Shown one piece after another: positions 37,335 to 45,120 of a stretch of 64,000 nt of DNA. Location: positions 18,179 through 82,178 of the forward strand of contig NZ_WNKZ01000014.1 in assembly GCF_009720835.1 (NCBI RefSeq), read 5' to 3'. The translations under genes were made by a program, and so were the position numbers. Within the stretch, counting starts at the first letter, position 1. Each line of letters opens with the position of its first letter. The notes below the pieces were generated by a model. The model was not told where the DNA came from. It did not search any database and was given only the letters and a program-made list of their open reading frames with translations. Origin of the DNA: Pseudoduganella buxea (lineage in GTDB: Bacteria; Pseudomonadota; Gammaproteobacteria; Burkholderiales; Burkholderiaceae_D).

Positions 37335-37958
37335 TCAGGCGCCCGCGCTGGCGCTGGGCCGGGTGGCGATGCGGTCGCGCCAGGCTTGCACGTGGGCGAA
37401 GCCTTCGTGGCCCGGGCGCAGCTTCATCAGGCCGCGGGCGAATTCAAGGGCACAAAAGGCCGTGATGTCGGCAATGGTGAAGCGCTCGCCCGCGACGAAG
37501 GGCTGGCCGGCCAGCACGCCGTCGAGCCAGCGCAGCGTGTCGCGTACCCGTTCCCCCTGTACGGCGCCGAAGTCGGGAAACTGGGGGCTTTCCAGCACGG
37601 CCAGGCCCGGGTGCGTGTGCCGCACGCAGTTGGCGATTCCCATCAACAGGTGCAACTCGATGCGGCGGTCCGCCATTTCGACAAAGGCGCGCTCCGTCGC
37701 GTCCACGCCCATCAGGTTCGGTTCCGGGCACACTCCTTCGAGGTAGGTGCAGATGGCCCGCGTTTCTGTCAGCACGCGGCCGTCGTCCAGCGCCAGCGCC
37801 GGCACCCGGCCGAACGGATTGATGGCAAGGAAGGCCTCGCTACGGTGCTCGCTTCTACCCAGGTCGATCGTTTCGGTGGCGATGTCCAAGCCCTTCTCGG
37901 CCAAGAACATGGCGACCCTGCGGGGATTCGGCGCGCGTGCGCTCATATACAGTTTCAT
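37335..37958 (-). CDS. Glutathione S-transferase family protein
   Basis: The 207-residue protein has the thioredoxin-like N-terminal domain (MKLYMSARAPNPRRVAMFLA, INPFGRVPALALDDGRVLTE, TRAICTYLEG) and the helical C-terminal domain (GERFTIADITAFCALEFARG). The ERFTIADI motif with its N-cap is typical of GSTs. It conjugates or binds glutathione in the cytosol; the substrate is unknown. The in-frame ATG at 37982 would add eight residues before the conserved start, so 37958 is preferred. It points away from the MCP gene, and a ~500-base gap lies upstream. Confidence 0.9.
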   Translation of the reverse strand: MKLYMSARAPNPRRVAMFLAEKGLDIATETIDLGRSEHRSEAFLAINPFGRVPALALDDGRVLTETRAICTYLEGVCPEPNLMGVDATERAFVEMADRRIELHLLMGIANCVRHTHPGLAVLESPQFPDFGAVQGERVRDTLRWLDGVLAGQPFVAGERFTIADITAFCALEFARGLMKLRPGHEGFAHVQAWRDRIATRPSASAGA

Positions 37959-38474
37959 TGGCCGAGCCCTCGGCCAAAGCATTCCCGCCTATTCGCCGGC
38001 ACCGCCGTGGAATTTAAAACAAACATGTTATCTCCTTATTAATTATGTAAACGGCAAAGCCTGCCGCCATTTTGTACCGACTGTATTTTTGGTGCAACGG
38101 ATTAATAAACCGCGATACAAAAAAAAGGCAAAAAAAGACCGGCCGCAATCTGAGGAGGGGACCGGTCAAAACGCTTTCTATTATGAGAGCGCGGGGATTT
38201 CACAAGGATCCAGCTGCTGAGCCGAAAGAAAACCGTGCCGGATTTGAGGAATCCGGCAACCTGCCGCCCAACAATTATTGCGCGGTACGGGTTACACTTT
38301 GCCAGTTTTCATTCAAAAGAGGCTTAGGACTTCATTAAGGAAAGAATGAAAACGTTTCAAAACCGGCATGGCATGAACCGGATCGGGAAGCGAAGCGCTT
38401 CCACGACCGCAGGACCGCTTCCAACGCCGGCTCTGGCAACACCGTTTTGAAGCGACAAAACTTAGGATTATTAC
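37959..38474. other. 516-base A/T-rich gap with several hairpins, no convincing gene
   Basis: Visible structures are GACCGG (38137-38142) pairing with CCGGTC (38162-38167), and a perfect GCCGGATT/AATCCGGC hairpin with a TGAGG loop (38237-38257). There is also a GGAAGCG/CGCTTCC hairpin with an AAG loop (38386-38402). The segment is markedly A/T-richer than its neighbours and forms the long leader of the chemoreceptor gene. A possible 88-codon frame (38072-38338) lacks a ribosome-binding site and codon bias. Confidence 0.55.
38131..38167 (-). terminator. Terminator-like hairpin reading on the minus strand
   Basis: Read on the minus strand, GACCGG, a 19-base loop and CCGGTC are followed by seven T residues. 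No minus-strand gene upstream of it is known; such a transcript would start inside the chemoreceptor leader. The long loop makes it a weak prediction. Confidence 0.35.
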
Positions 38475-40547
38475 ATGAAAAAATATTCACTCAATCCCGC
38501 AAGCTGGAGCGTGGGTACGCGTATCACCTTGCTGACATTCGGCCTGATCAGTGTTGTATTAAGCTGCCTGATCGTCGTTATCAGTTTCGGCACGACGCGC
38601 CTGCTGGAAGAACGGGCCACCGACAGCGTGCGCCAGGAACTGACCGGCGTCGTCAATATGGTCGACCTGTTCAATACCGCCGTCACCAGCGAAGCCAACA
38701 GCTTCGCGCGCATCCTGGCCGCCTCGTTCGAAAATCAGTACACGCTCGATACGGCCACCACGGTCGAGGTAGGCGGCAAGCCGGCGCCGACCCTGAAAGA
38801 CGGCGACCGGGTCCTGAATAACGACTTCACGATTCCCGACCGTTTCACGACCCAGAGCGGCGCGACGGCAACGATCTTCGCCGCCACGGGCGAGGACTTC
38901 ATCCGCGTGTCGACGTCGGTCAAGAAGGAAGACGGCAGCCGCGCCGTCGGCACGATGCTCGACCGCGCCCACCCCGGCTATGCCCTGCTGCGCGCGGGCC
39001 AGAGCTACACGGGCCTGGCGACCCTGTTCGGCAAGCAGTTCATCACCCGCTACGATCCGATCCGCGATGCCGCCGGCAAGGTGGTGGGCGTGCTGTACGT
39101 GGGCGTGGACGTGTCCAACGAGATTGCTTCGCTGAAACAGCGCATCAAGTCGATCAAGGTCGGCACCACCGGGTACTTCTACGTGCTCAATGCAGCGCCT
39201 GGCGCCAACCAGGGCAAGCTGATCGTGCACCCGGCCCGCGAAGGCGACAGCATCCTCGATGCCAAGGATGCCGACGGCAAGCCCTTCGTGCGCGAAATGC
39301 TGGAGAAGAAGGAAGGCGTGATCCGCTACCCGTGGGCCAATCCGAACGAGACGCGCGCCCGCGAGAAGATCGCCGTGTACGGCTATTTCAAGGAATGGAA
39401 CTGGGTGCTGGCAGGTGGCGCCTACACCGAGGAAATCACGGCCGAAGCATCGGCCCTGCGCAACCGCTACATCGTGATGGGCATCGTTGCGCTGCTGGTG
39501 TTCTCCGTCCTGCTGTACCTGGCCGTGCGCCGCTATATCACGCGGCCGCTGGCCGAAGTGGAAGCGGCGGCCAGCCAGATCGCCGACGGCGACCTGACGG
39601 TGCAATTGGCCGTGCGGGGCGAGGATGAAATCGCCCGCCTGACGCAGGCCATGAACGGCATCAGCCAGAAGCTGTCGTCGGTGGTCGGCAAGGTGCGCGT
39701 GGGCGCCGAGCATATCGCGTCGGCCTCCAGCGAAATCGCCACCGGCAACCAGGACCTGTGCGAGCGGACCGAACGCCAGGCGGGCGACCTGGAACAGACC
39801 GCCAGCTCGATGGAAGAACTGACGGCCACCGTACGCCAGAACGCCGACAACGCGCGCCAGGCCAACCAGCTGGCGCAAAGCGCGTCGGACGTGGCGCTGC
39901 GCGGCGGCGCCGTCGTGGCCCAGGTGGTGCAGACGATGGGCTCGATCAACAGCTCGTCGCAGAAGATCGTCGACATCATCGGCGTCATCGACGGCATCGC
40001 CTTCCAGACCAATATCCTGGCCCTGAACGCGGCAGTGGAAGCGGCCCGGGCCGGCGAACAGGGCCGCGGCTTCGCCGTCGTGGCCGGCGAAGTGCGTACC
40101 CTGGCGCAACGCAGCGCTGCCGCCGCCCGCGAAATCAAGGAACTGATCGGCAACTCCGTCGGCCAGGTCGAGACGGGCAGCCGCCTCGTCGAGCAGGCCG
40201 GCACGACGATGGAGGAAGTGGTCGACAGCGTGCGCCGCGTCACCGACATCATGGCCGAAATCCGCAGCGCCAGCGACGAGCAGACGGCCGGCATCGAGCA
40301 GGTCAACACGGCCATCACGCACATGGACCAGGTGACGCAGCAGAACGCGGCCCTCGTCGAGGAAGCGGCCGCGGCGGCCAGCGCCATGCAGGACGAGGCC
40401 TCCGGCCTGGCCCAGATGGTGCGCCAGTTCCGCCTGGACGAACGCGATGCGCCGCTGGCAAAAAAAACCCGCGTCGGTGACGCGGGCGAAAAATTTCAAA
40501 TCGGGAGAGATTTGAAAGAGCGCAGTCATCTTCTCACGGCAAAATGA
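38475..40547 (+). CDS. Methyl-accepting chemotaxis protein with Cache sensor
   Basis: The 690-residue chemoreceptor has transmembrane helix 1 at about residues 18-40. A periplasmic Cache-type sensor (DEDFIRVSTSVKKEDGSRA-like region, LFGKQFITRYDPIRDAAGKV, YGYFKEWNWVLAGGAYTEEI) and helix 2 at about 335-355 follow. HAMP (YITRPLAEVEAAASQIADGD) and the signalling hairpin AFQTNILALNAAVEAARAGE come next. The last ~25 residues (KKTRVGDAGEKFQIGRDLKE) are unusual: their DNA forms two hairpins that look like transcription terminators, so the frame probably runs past its ancestral stop. TAGGAT precedes the ATG. No chemotaxis operon is adjacent. Confidence 0.92.
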   Translation: MKKYSLNPASWSVGTRITLLTFGLISVVLSCLIVVISFGTTRLLEERATDSVRQELTGVVNMVDLFNTAVTSEANSFARILAASFENQYTLDTATTVEVGGKPAPTLKDGDRVLNNDFTIPDRFTTQSGATATIFAATGEDFIRVSTSVKKEDGSRAVGTMLDRAHPGYALLRAGQSYTGLATLFGKQFITRYDPIRDAAGKVVGVLYVGVDVSNEIASLKQRIKSIKVGTTGYFYVLNAAPGANQGKLIVHPAREGDSILDAKDADGKPFVREMLEKKEGVIRYPWANPNETRAREKIAVYGYFKEWNWVLAGGAYTEEITAEASALRNRYIVMGIVALLVFSVLLYLAVRRYITRPLAEVEAAASQIADGDLTVQLAVRGEDEIARLTQAMNGISQKLSSVVGKVRVGAEHIASASSEIATGNQDLCERTERQAGDLEQTASSMEELTATVRQNADNARQANQLAQSASDVALRGGAVVAQVVQTMGSINSSSQKIVDIIGVIDGIAFQTNILALNAAVEAARAGEQGRGFAVVAGEVRTLAQRSAAAAREIKELIGNSVGQVETGSRLVEQAGTTMEEVVDSVRRVTDIMAEIRSASDEQTAGIEQVNTAITHMDQVTQQNAALVEEAAAAASAMQDEASGLAQMVRQFRLDERDAPLAKKTRVGDAGEKFQIGRDLKERSHLLTAK
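40460..40486 (-). terminator. Terminator hairpin inside the chemoreceptor 3' end
   Basis: CCCGCGTC and GACGCGGG form a perfect 8-bp stem around GGT (40468-40486). On the minus strand it is followed by eight T residues, an excellent Rho-independent terminator. On the plus strand only CGAAAAATTT follows. A second perfect hairpin, TTTCAAATC-GGGAGA-GATTTGAAA, lies at 40494-40517. Both are inside the reading frame. Confidence 0.65.
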
Positions 40548-40635
40548 CGGCCATGTGACGGCGGCGTGACGGGTCGATTGGGGAAACGGTGGCGCTTGCG
40601 CTACACTGCCCCATCGCCACTCACCCCGTCACAGC

Positions 40636-41304
40636 ATGCGCATCCATCCCGGGGCCGCTATCGCGGCCCTGTCCTTTTCGGCCCTGGCCCTGTCGGCCTG
40701 CACCCTGGCGCCGCCGCCCGCCGTGACCGCCCCGCCGCCCGCGGCCGTCGCGGTCCCGACACCCGTCGCCGGCGCCCTCACCATCGACGGCGGCGCATCG
40801 ATCATTGCCATCACCGTGCGGCGTGGCGGCCCCCTGGCCCGGCTGGGTCATGACCACGTCGTGGCCGCCCGCACCATCGAAGGCCGGGTCGACCCGGCCG
40901 CCAACCGCGCCAGCCTGCGCTTCCGGCTCGACGCCCTCACCGTCGACGAGGCGCCGCTGCGCCAGCAGGCCGGCCTGGACACCCAGCCGGGCGAGGATGC
41001 CATCGCCGGCACGCGCCGCAATATGCTGACGAAGGTGCTGGACGCGGAGCGCTTCCCGTGGGTGGATGTCGCCATCGAACGGCCCGCCGCCGGCGGCCCG
41101 CTGGCCACGAGCATTACGCTGCATGGCGTCACGCGGCGCTACCAGGTACCCGCCACCGTCGTCGCGGACGGCGGCACCGTGCGGGCCACCGGCAGCCTGA
41201 CCTTGCGCCAGACGGACTTCGGCCTGGTGCCATTCGCCGTGCTGGGCGGCGCCATGGCCGTGCAGGACGCGCTGGAGCTGCGCTTCGATATCGTGGCGCG
41301 CTGA
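40636..41304 (+). CDS. YceI-family lipoprotein
   Basis: The 222-residue protein has a lipoprotein signal with lipobox LALSAC (Cys22) and a proline/alanine-rich linker. A YceI domain follows, with a buried isoprenoid- or lipid-binding beta-barrel. Visible blocks are GGPLARLGHDHVVAARTIEG, ASLRFRLDALTVDE, RRNMLTKVLDAERFPWVDV, SITLHGVTRRYQVP and RQTDFGLVPFAVLGGAMAV. The role is unknown; other YceI proteins bind polyprenyl or amide lipids in the periplasm. It is distinct from the secreted YceI protein encoded at 47.4 kb. The 75-base gap downstream carries a LexA box for the next gene. Confidence 0.88.
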   Translation: MRIHPGAAIAALSFSALALSACTLAPPPAVTAPPPAAVAVPTPVAGALTIDGGASIIAITVRRGGPLARLGHDHVVAARTIEGRVDPAANRASLRFRLDALTVDEAPLRQQAGLDTQPGEDAIAGTRRNMLTKVLDAERFPWVDVAIERPAAGGPLATSITLHGVTRRYQVPATVVADGGTVRATGSLTLRQTDFGLVPFAVLGGAMAVQDALELRFDIVAR

Positions 41305-41327
41305 CGGCGGCCTGACGCCGACCCTGT

Positions 41328-41349
41328 TATACTGTACGCATATACAGTG
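41328..41349 (+). promoter_or_regulatory. LexA (SOS) box overlapping a -10 element
   Basis: TACTGTACGCATATACAGTG (41330-41349) keeps CTGT-N8-ACAG and matches 16 of 20 bases of the E. coli consensus. A TATACT -10-like sequence (41328-41333, preceded by TG) overlaps its left end, the normal geometry for LexA repression. It lies 29 bases before the HD phosphohydrolase start. Betaproteobacterial LexA uses this same CTGT-N8-ACAG form. Confidence 0.75.
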
Positions 41350-41378
41350 TAATATCCAGTCCCCCGACGGCCCCCCAG

Positions 41379-41957
41379 ATGACCTTCATGCAACCCGACC
41401 TGTTCAACAAGCCCGACGGACGCACGTCCATCCTGCTGCCGTCCGGTTTCGTGCTGGATCTGCAGGCGCCGGATGCGGCCGGCCTGCCCATCGACGATAT
41501 CGCCCTGTGCCTGGCATCGCAGCCCCGCTGGGGCGGCGCGGCGCGGCCGTGGTATTCGGTGGCGGAGCACAGCGTGATGGTGTCGCGCCTGGTGGCGCCG
41601 GAGCTGGCGTTCGCCGCCCTGCTGCACGACTGCGAGGAATTCCTGGGCGACTGGCCGTCGCCCGTGAAAGTAATGCTGGGGCTGAACTATGTGAAGGGGC
41701 GGCTGCAGCCCGTCAAGGCCGCGCTGCGCCGCCGCTTCGGCTTCGACGACCGCCACCCCGCCATCAAGCACGCCGACCTCGTGAGCATGGCCACGGAGCT
41801 GCGCGACCTGCTGCCGCCGGCCTGGATCGACTGGGGCCACCTGCCGCCACCCCACCCGGAGCGCATCGTGCCTGTCGGACCGGAGCGGGCCCAAGCGCTG
41901 TTCCTGCAGCGTTTCGAGGAACTGAAGCACCTGTCAACGGTGGCGGGACTGGCATAG
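41379..41957 (+). CDS. HD-domain phosphohydrolase, YfbR-like
   Basis: The 192-residue cytosolic protein carries an HD metal site: SVAEHSVMVSRL supplies the first His, AALLHDCEEFLGDWPSPVK supplies HD with the YfbR-type E and D, and AIKHADLVSMATEL supplies the last Asp. Such proteins hydrolyse deoxynucleoside monophosphates or related nucleotides. The start could be ATG 41379 or ATG 41388; neither has a strong ribosome-binding site. A near-consensus LexA box directly upstream predicts induction by DNA damage, consistent with a role in nucleotide pools. Confidence 0.85.
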   Translation: MTFMQPDLFNKPDGRTSILLPSGFVLDLQAPDAAGLPIDDIALCLASQPRWGGAARPWYSVAEHSVMVSRLVAPELAFAALLHDCEEFLGDWPSPVKVMLGLNYVKGRLQPVKAALRRRFGFDDRHPAIKHADLVSMATELRDLLPPAWIDWGHLPPPHPERIVPVGPERAQALFLQRFEELKHLSTVAGLA

Positions 41958-42191
41958 ACTGCCCGCTTTCAACCGCTATCAGGTACACCTCTTCTCGCCG
42001 TGTTGCCCGCGCATCGTGGCAAAACCGGCACCGTGACCCGGCAACATCGCATGCGGGCGCGGACTGCGTGCCGCGCCGTTGTATGATGGCACGCAGGGCG
42101 CACCCTTCGTCTGCGCCGGCCACAGCCGCAACGCCTCGCGCCGATACCTTGACCATTCAACAAACCCGGCTAAGGGGACGTTTTTAAAGCT

Positions 42192-42266
42192 GTTTTTGGA
42201 GTTATCCACTTCGTTTGTGGATAACAATGTGGAAAAGCGGCACTTGACAGGCTGCAAACCCAGCAA
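42192..42266 (+). repeat. DnaA-box-bearing dispersed repeat, copy 1
   Basis: It contains GTTATCCAC and GTGGATAAC as perfect inverted 9-mers seven bases apart (42201-42225). The right half is an exact DnaA box on the minus strand (TTATCCACA). GTTTTTGG precedes the pair, and CTTGACAGGC then CCAGCAA follow. The same order of elements recurs at 43286-43361. It lies in the 525-base gap 41958-42482, in which I see no gene. Confidence 0.75.
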
Positions 42267-42285
42267 GCATGCGGGTTTCAACAAA

Positions 42286-42310
42286 TTGCCTGTTCAGTAG
42301 GCAAATATTT
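42286..42310 (+). terminator. Short terminator-like hairpin after repeat copy 1
   Basis: TTGCCT, loop GTTCAGT and AGGCAA are followed by ATATTT. It lies about 37 bases after the TTGACA element in repeat copy 1, so it could end a very short transcript or attenuate expression of the response regulator downstream. Confidence 0.4.
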
Positions 42311-42482
42311 TCATCCATTAAATCAAGCACTTGCGGACGAGCTCGGTACACGCCGGCCGGCGCCCGGCGTGGCCCGAAAATATATTTGTACCCTGCGCAT
42401 GCGCCCGCCACCGGCAGCGAAAACTTTGACAAAAATGCCGACGAGGAATACTGTCACCCTAGACCCTTGCCACGAGCAAAAC

Positions 42483-43190
42483 ATGGACCCACAAGCCGAC
42501 GACGCCAGCGAAGGCTGGATGATTGAAGACGAAGCGCCCGCCACCGACGAGGCCGCCGTAGCGGCGCCGGCGCCGTGGAAAGTACTGATCGTGGACGACG
42601 ACGTGGACGTGCACGTCGTGACGAAATTTTCGCTCAGTAACGCCGTCTTCATGGGCCGCCGCTTGTCCTTCCTGCATGCCTACAGCGGCGTCGAAGCACT
42701 GCAAACCTTGCGCCAGCACGATGACATTGCCTTGGTGTTGCTGGACGTCATCATGGAGACGACGGACGCCGGCCTGAAGGTGGCCACGCGTATCCGCGAC
42801 GAATTGCACAATGCCCTCGTGCGCATCGTGCTGCGCACCGGCCAGCCGGGCCAGGCGCTGGAACACGGCATCATTCTTGACTACGACATCAACGATTTCT
42901 GGTGCAAGACGGACCTGACGACGCGCAAGCTGTTTACCACCGTGATCGCGTCGCTGCGGGGCTACCACAGCCTGCGCGAGGCCCAGCGCCGCATCGACCT
43001 GGCCCAGGCGGAGACGGCGCAGTTGCGCCAGCAGGCGCTGGCCGCCCTGGATGCCGTGCGGGGCGGCAGCAGCTGGACCGGCGTCGTCACCCTGGGCGAG
43101 CCGCCGCTGCGGATCGAGCTGGCAGCCCAGCCCGGCGGCGAGGGCGAGCGCTTCACCATCGCCGGCCGCGTCCTGCCGGACACTGTATAG
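42483..43190 (+). CDS. Response regulator without DNA-binding output
   Basis: The 235-residue protein has an acidic N-terminal ~35 residues, then a receiver domain of the type that heads DUF3369/HD-GYP regulators: VLIVDDDVDVHVVTKFSLSN, FLHAYSGVEALQTLRQHDDI, ALVLLDVIMETTDAGLKVA, LVRIVLRTGQPGQALEHGII, YDINDFWCKTDLTTRKLFTT. A helical segment (AQRRIDLAQAETAQLRQQAL) and a short beta-like C-terminus of unknown fold follow. No HTH, GGDEF or HD-GYP domain is present, so it probably acts by protein contact. GAGCAAAAC precedes the ATG. The gene is flanked by two copies of a DnaA-box repeat. Confidence 0.85.
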   Translation: MDPQADDASEGWMIEDEAPATDEAAVAAPAPWKVLIVDDDVDVHVVTKFSLSNAVFMGRRLSFLHAYSGVEALQTLRQHDDIALVLLDVIMETTDAGLKVATRIRDELHNALVRIVLRTGQPGQALEHGIILDYDINDFWCKTDLTTRKLFTTVIASLRGYHSLREAQRRIDLAQAETAQLRQQALAALDAVRGGSSWTGVVTLGEPPLRIELAAQPGGEGERFTIAGRVLPDTV

Positions 43191-43285
43191 GCATACAGCC
43201 ATCAACGTGCAGCCTTCGTCCTGCAACTTGCTTGCAAGGCCGCGCATCGGCTCTTCCTTACAGCGCTAAGTAACGGATTACAAAG

Positions 43286-43361
43286 CGTTTTTGGGAATAT
43301 CCACACCCGCTGGGGATAACTTTGTTGATAACGCCCCCTTGACAAGGCAAGACACCAGCAA
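43286..43361 (+). repeat. DnaA-box-bearing dispersed repeat, copy 2
   Basis: It aligns with 42192-42266: GTTTTTGG, then ATATCCACA, GGGGATAAC and TTGATAAC, then CTTGACAAGGC and CCAGCAA. The DnaA-like boxes have diverged from copy 1, but their order and spacing hold. It lies in the 430-base gap 43191-43620, which otherwise shows no gene. A possible 65-codon frame (43291-43488) starts inside the repeat and is not convincing. Confidence 0.7.
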
Positions 43362-43620
43362 TGACGCCATTTTCCTTAAAGTGCACGGAGAACAGGCAGA
43401 ATCAGCCCTCAATGAAATCAAGGACTTACGGCCTCATCGGCGGCCCACCGGCAGCATGCATAAAAATTCTCGTCACTTTTCGTTTTGACAAGGTTTGTGC
43501 ATAACTGCCGTGTGCGGCGTGATGGGGGCGTCGCGCGATCGCCGCCAGTGTTAGCTGCCTCGCAGTGCGACACACCACGCCGCGCTAAGCTGGCCGCACC
43601 ACCTTCCACAGGAGACCAAG

Positions 43621-43788
43621 ATGAGCACACCTCCCCTCAATCCAGGCGACGAAGCGGCCCCGGGCACACCGGGCTCGGGCGAAGACACTTGCCCATCCTG
43701 CAACGGCAGCGGCAAGAGCAGTGACGGCAAGCCGTGCCCCACCTGCGGCGGCAGCGGTACCATCGTCGAAGGCATCGGCGGCGGCTGA
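43621..43788 (+). CDS. 55-aa protein with two DnaJ-type CxxCxGxG zinc knuckles
   Basis: The peptide has a flexible P/G-rich N-terminus, then CPSCNGSGKSSDGKPCPTCG followed by GSG and a GIGGG end. These are two CxxCxGxG motifs, exactly the half-site of the DnaJ cysteine-rich domain, able to bind one zinc. AGGAGA six bases before the ATG makes the start convincing. There is no J-domain. It might be a small zinc-binding chaperone-like or redox factor; the function is unknown. A short gap separates it from the chromate transporter genes on the same strand. Confidence 0.8.
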   Translation: MSTPPLNPGDEAAPGTPGSGEDTCPSCNGSGKSSDGKPCPTCGGSGTIVEGIGGG

Positions 43789-43851
43789 CGCCGCACCTGC
43801 CGGCGACACCCCGGGTTGGACAGGCGACGACGGGGGGCGGATAATGCCCGA

Positions 43852-44529
43852 ATGACTTCGCCGCCCGACGCCCCGCCTGCCTGCCCGCCTCCGTCCTCGT
43901 CGTCGCCCGCTTCCTTGCCTGCTTCCCCGCCCGCCTCCTTGTCCAATCGTTCGGATTCTTCGCCCGATGCTTCGCCGCAACCGCGGCCCCGCTCGCTGAC
44001 GGAGCTGTTCGTCGCGTTCACCGTTCTGGCCCTGCAGGGCTTCGGGGGCGTGCTGCCCGTCGTGCAGCGCGAGATGGTCGAGCGCCGCCGCTGGATGACG
44101 CAGGAGGACTTCATCGAGGAGTGGGCGCTCGCGCAGACGATGCCTGGGCCGAACGTCGTCAACCTGTCCCTGGTCATCGGCAACCGTTATTTCGGCCTGC
44201 GGGGCGCCTGCGCCGCGCTGCTGGGCATGCTGCTGGTGCCGTCGCTGGTGGTGCTGGCGCTGGCCACCGCGTACGCCCGCTTTGCCGCCAATCCGCACGT
44301 GGCGGGCGCCCTGCGCGGCATGGCCGCCGTCACGGCCGGCATGATCGCGGCCACGGGCATCAAGCTGGCCGCCTCCCTGCACCGCCATCCGCTGCCCCTG
44401 CCGCTGACGGCCTCCGTGGCCGTGCTGGCCATCGTCGGCCTGGCCTTCCTGCGCCTGCCGATGCTGCTCGTGCTGGCCGTGCTGGGCGGCCTGGGCTGCG
44501 TGCTGACCTACCGCAGGCTCAAGCCATGA
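43852..44529 (+). CDS. Chromate transporter, first half of a two-gene ChrA
   Basis: The 225-residue membrane protein has a proline/serine-rich N-terminal ~55 residues unlike the family. A ChrA domain follows: LFVAFTVLALQGFGGVLPVV, WMTQEDFIEEWALAQTMPGP and NVVNLSLVIGNRYFGLRGA. About five hydrophobic helices follow. Short-chain ChrA proteins come as pairs that together equal one long ChrA and export chromate. The gene overlaps its partner by four bases (ATGA), so the pair is translationally coupled. The ATG at 43852 is chosen over an earlier in-frame start because the earlier one extends into the unconserved leader. Confidence 0.88.
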   Translation: MTSPPDAPPACPPPSSSSPASLPASPPASLSNRSDSSPDASPQPRPRSLTELFVAFTVLALQGFGGVLPVVQREMVERRRWMTQEDFIEEWALAQTMPGPNVVNLSLVIGNRYFGLRGACAALLGMLLVPSLVVLALATAYARFAANPHVAGALRGMAAVTAGMIAATGIKLAASLHRHPLPLPLTASVAVLAIVGLAFLRLPMLLVLAVLGGLGCVLTYRRLKP

Positions 44530-45107
44530 CGGCCCCGCAAATCGTCCTTGGCTGGCACGACTGGGTGGACCTGTTCGCCCATTACCTGGTGCTGTCGCTG
44601 ATGTCGGTGGGCGGCGCCATCTCCACGACAACGGAAATGCACCGCTACCTGGTCGAACAGCAGGGCTGGCTGACACCCCAGCAGTTCAGCGACGCCATTG
44701 CCATCGCCCAGGCCGCGCCCGGTCCGAACGTGCTGTTCGTCGCCCTGATCGGCTGGACCGTCGGCCTGAATGCGGGCAGCCACGTGGCCGCCGTGCTGGG
44801 CGTGCTGGTGACGATGACGGGCATCATGCTGCCCAGCAGCCTGCTGGTGCTGCTGGCGGCCAGCTGGGGCCAGCGCAACCGCGAGCTGCGCGCCGTGCGC
44901 GCCTTCAAGCAGGGCATGGCGCCGCTGGTGATCGGCATGCTCATTTCCACCGGCATCGTGCTGGGCAGCGCCCACCGTGACCCGGCCAACGACTGGCCCC
45001 TGTACACGCTGTCCGTGGTGGCCGCGCTGGTGATCTGGCGCACCCGGATTCACCTGTTGTGGCTGCTTGGTGCCGGGGCCGTCATCGGGGCACTGGGCCT
45101 GGTCTGA
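44526..45107 (+). CDS. Chromate transporter, second half of a two-gene ChrA
   Basis: The 193-residue membrane protein mirrors the first half in sequence plan: LFAHYLVLSLMSVGGAISTT, WLTPQQFSDAIAIAQAAPGP and NVLFVALIGWTVGLNAGSH, with about five further helices. It completes the two-gene short-chain chromate exporter. In other bacteria such pairs give chromate resistance, but some members have other anion substrates. No chrB regulator is visible nearby. It ends 13 bases before the convergent DoxX gene. Confidence 0.88.
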   Translation: MTAPQIVLGWHDWVDLFAHYLVLSLMSVGGAISTTTEMHRYLVEQQGWLTPQQFSDAIAIAQAAPGPNVLFVALIGWTVGLNAGSHVAAVLGVLVTMTGIMLPSSLLVLLAASWGQRNRELRAVRAFKQGMAPLVIGMLISTGIVLGSAHRDPANDWPLYTLSVVAALVIWRTRIHLLWLLGAGAVIGALGLV

Positions 45108-45120
45108 CGGCCCGGCCTTG

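Noticed and set aside
38072..38338. 88-codon frame in the chemoreceptor leader
   Set aside because: It has no ribosome-binding site, unusual codon use and overlaps strong hairpins.
42192..42266. DnaA boxes as a chromosomal origin
   Set aside because: There is no dnaA, dnaN, rpmH or parAB nearby, no AT-rich unwinding element and only one exact box; a dispersed repeat fits better.
43291..43488. 65-codon frame inside repeat copy 2
   Set aside because: It begins within the repeated DNA, has no ribosome-binding site and no recognisable sequence features.
43852..45107. Frameshifted single chrA gene
   Set aside because: Two overlapping short ChrA genes are a known natural arrangement (short-chain chromate transporter pairs), and each half has its own start.
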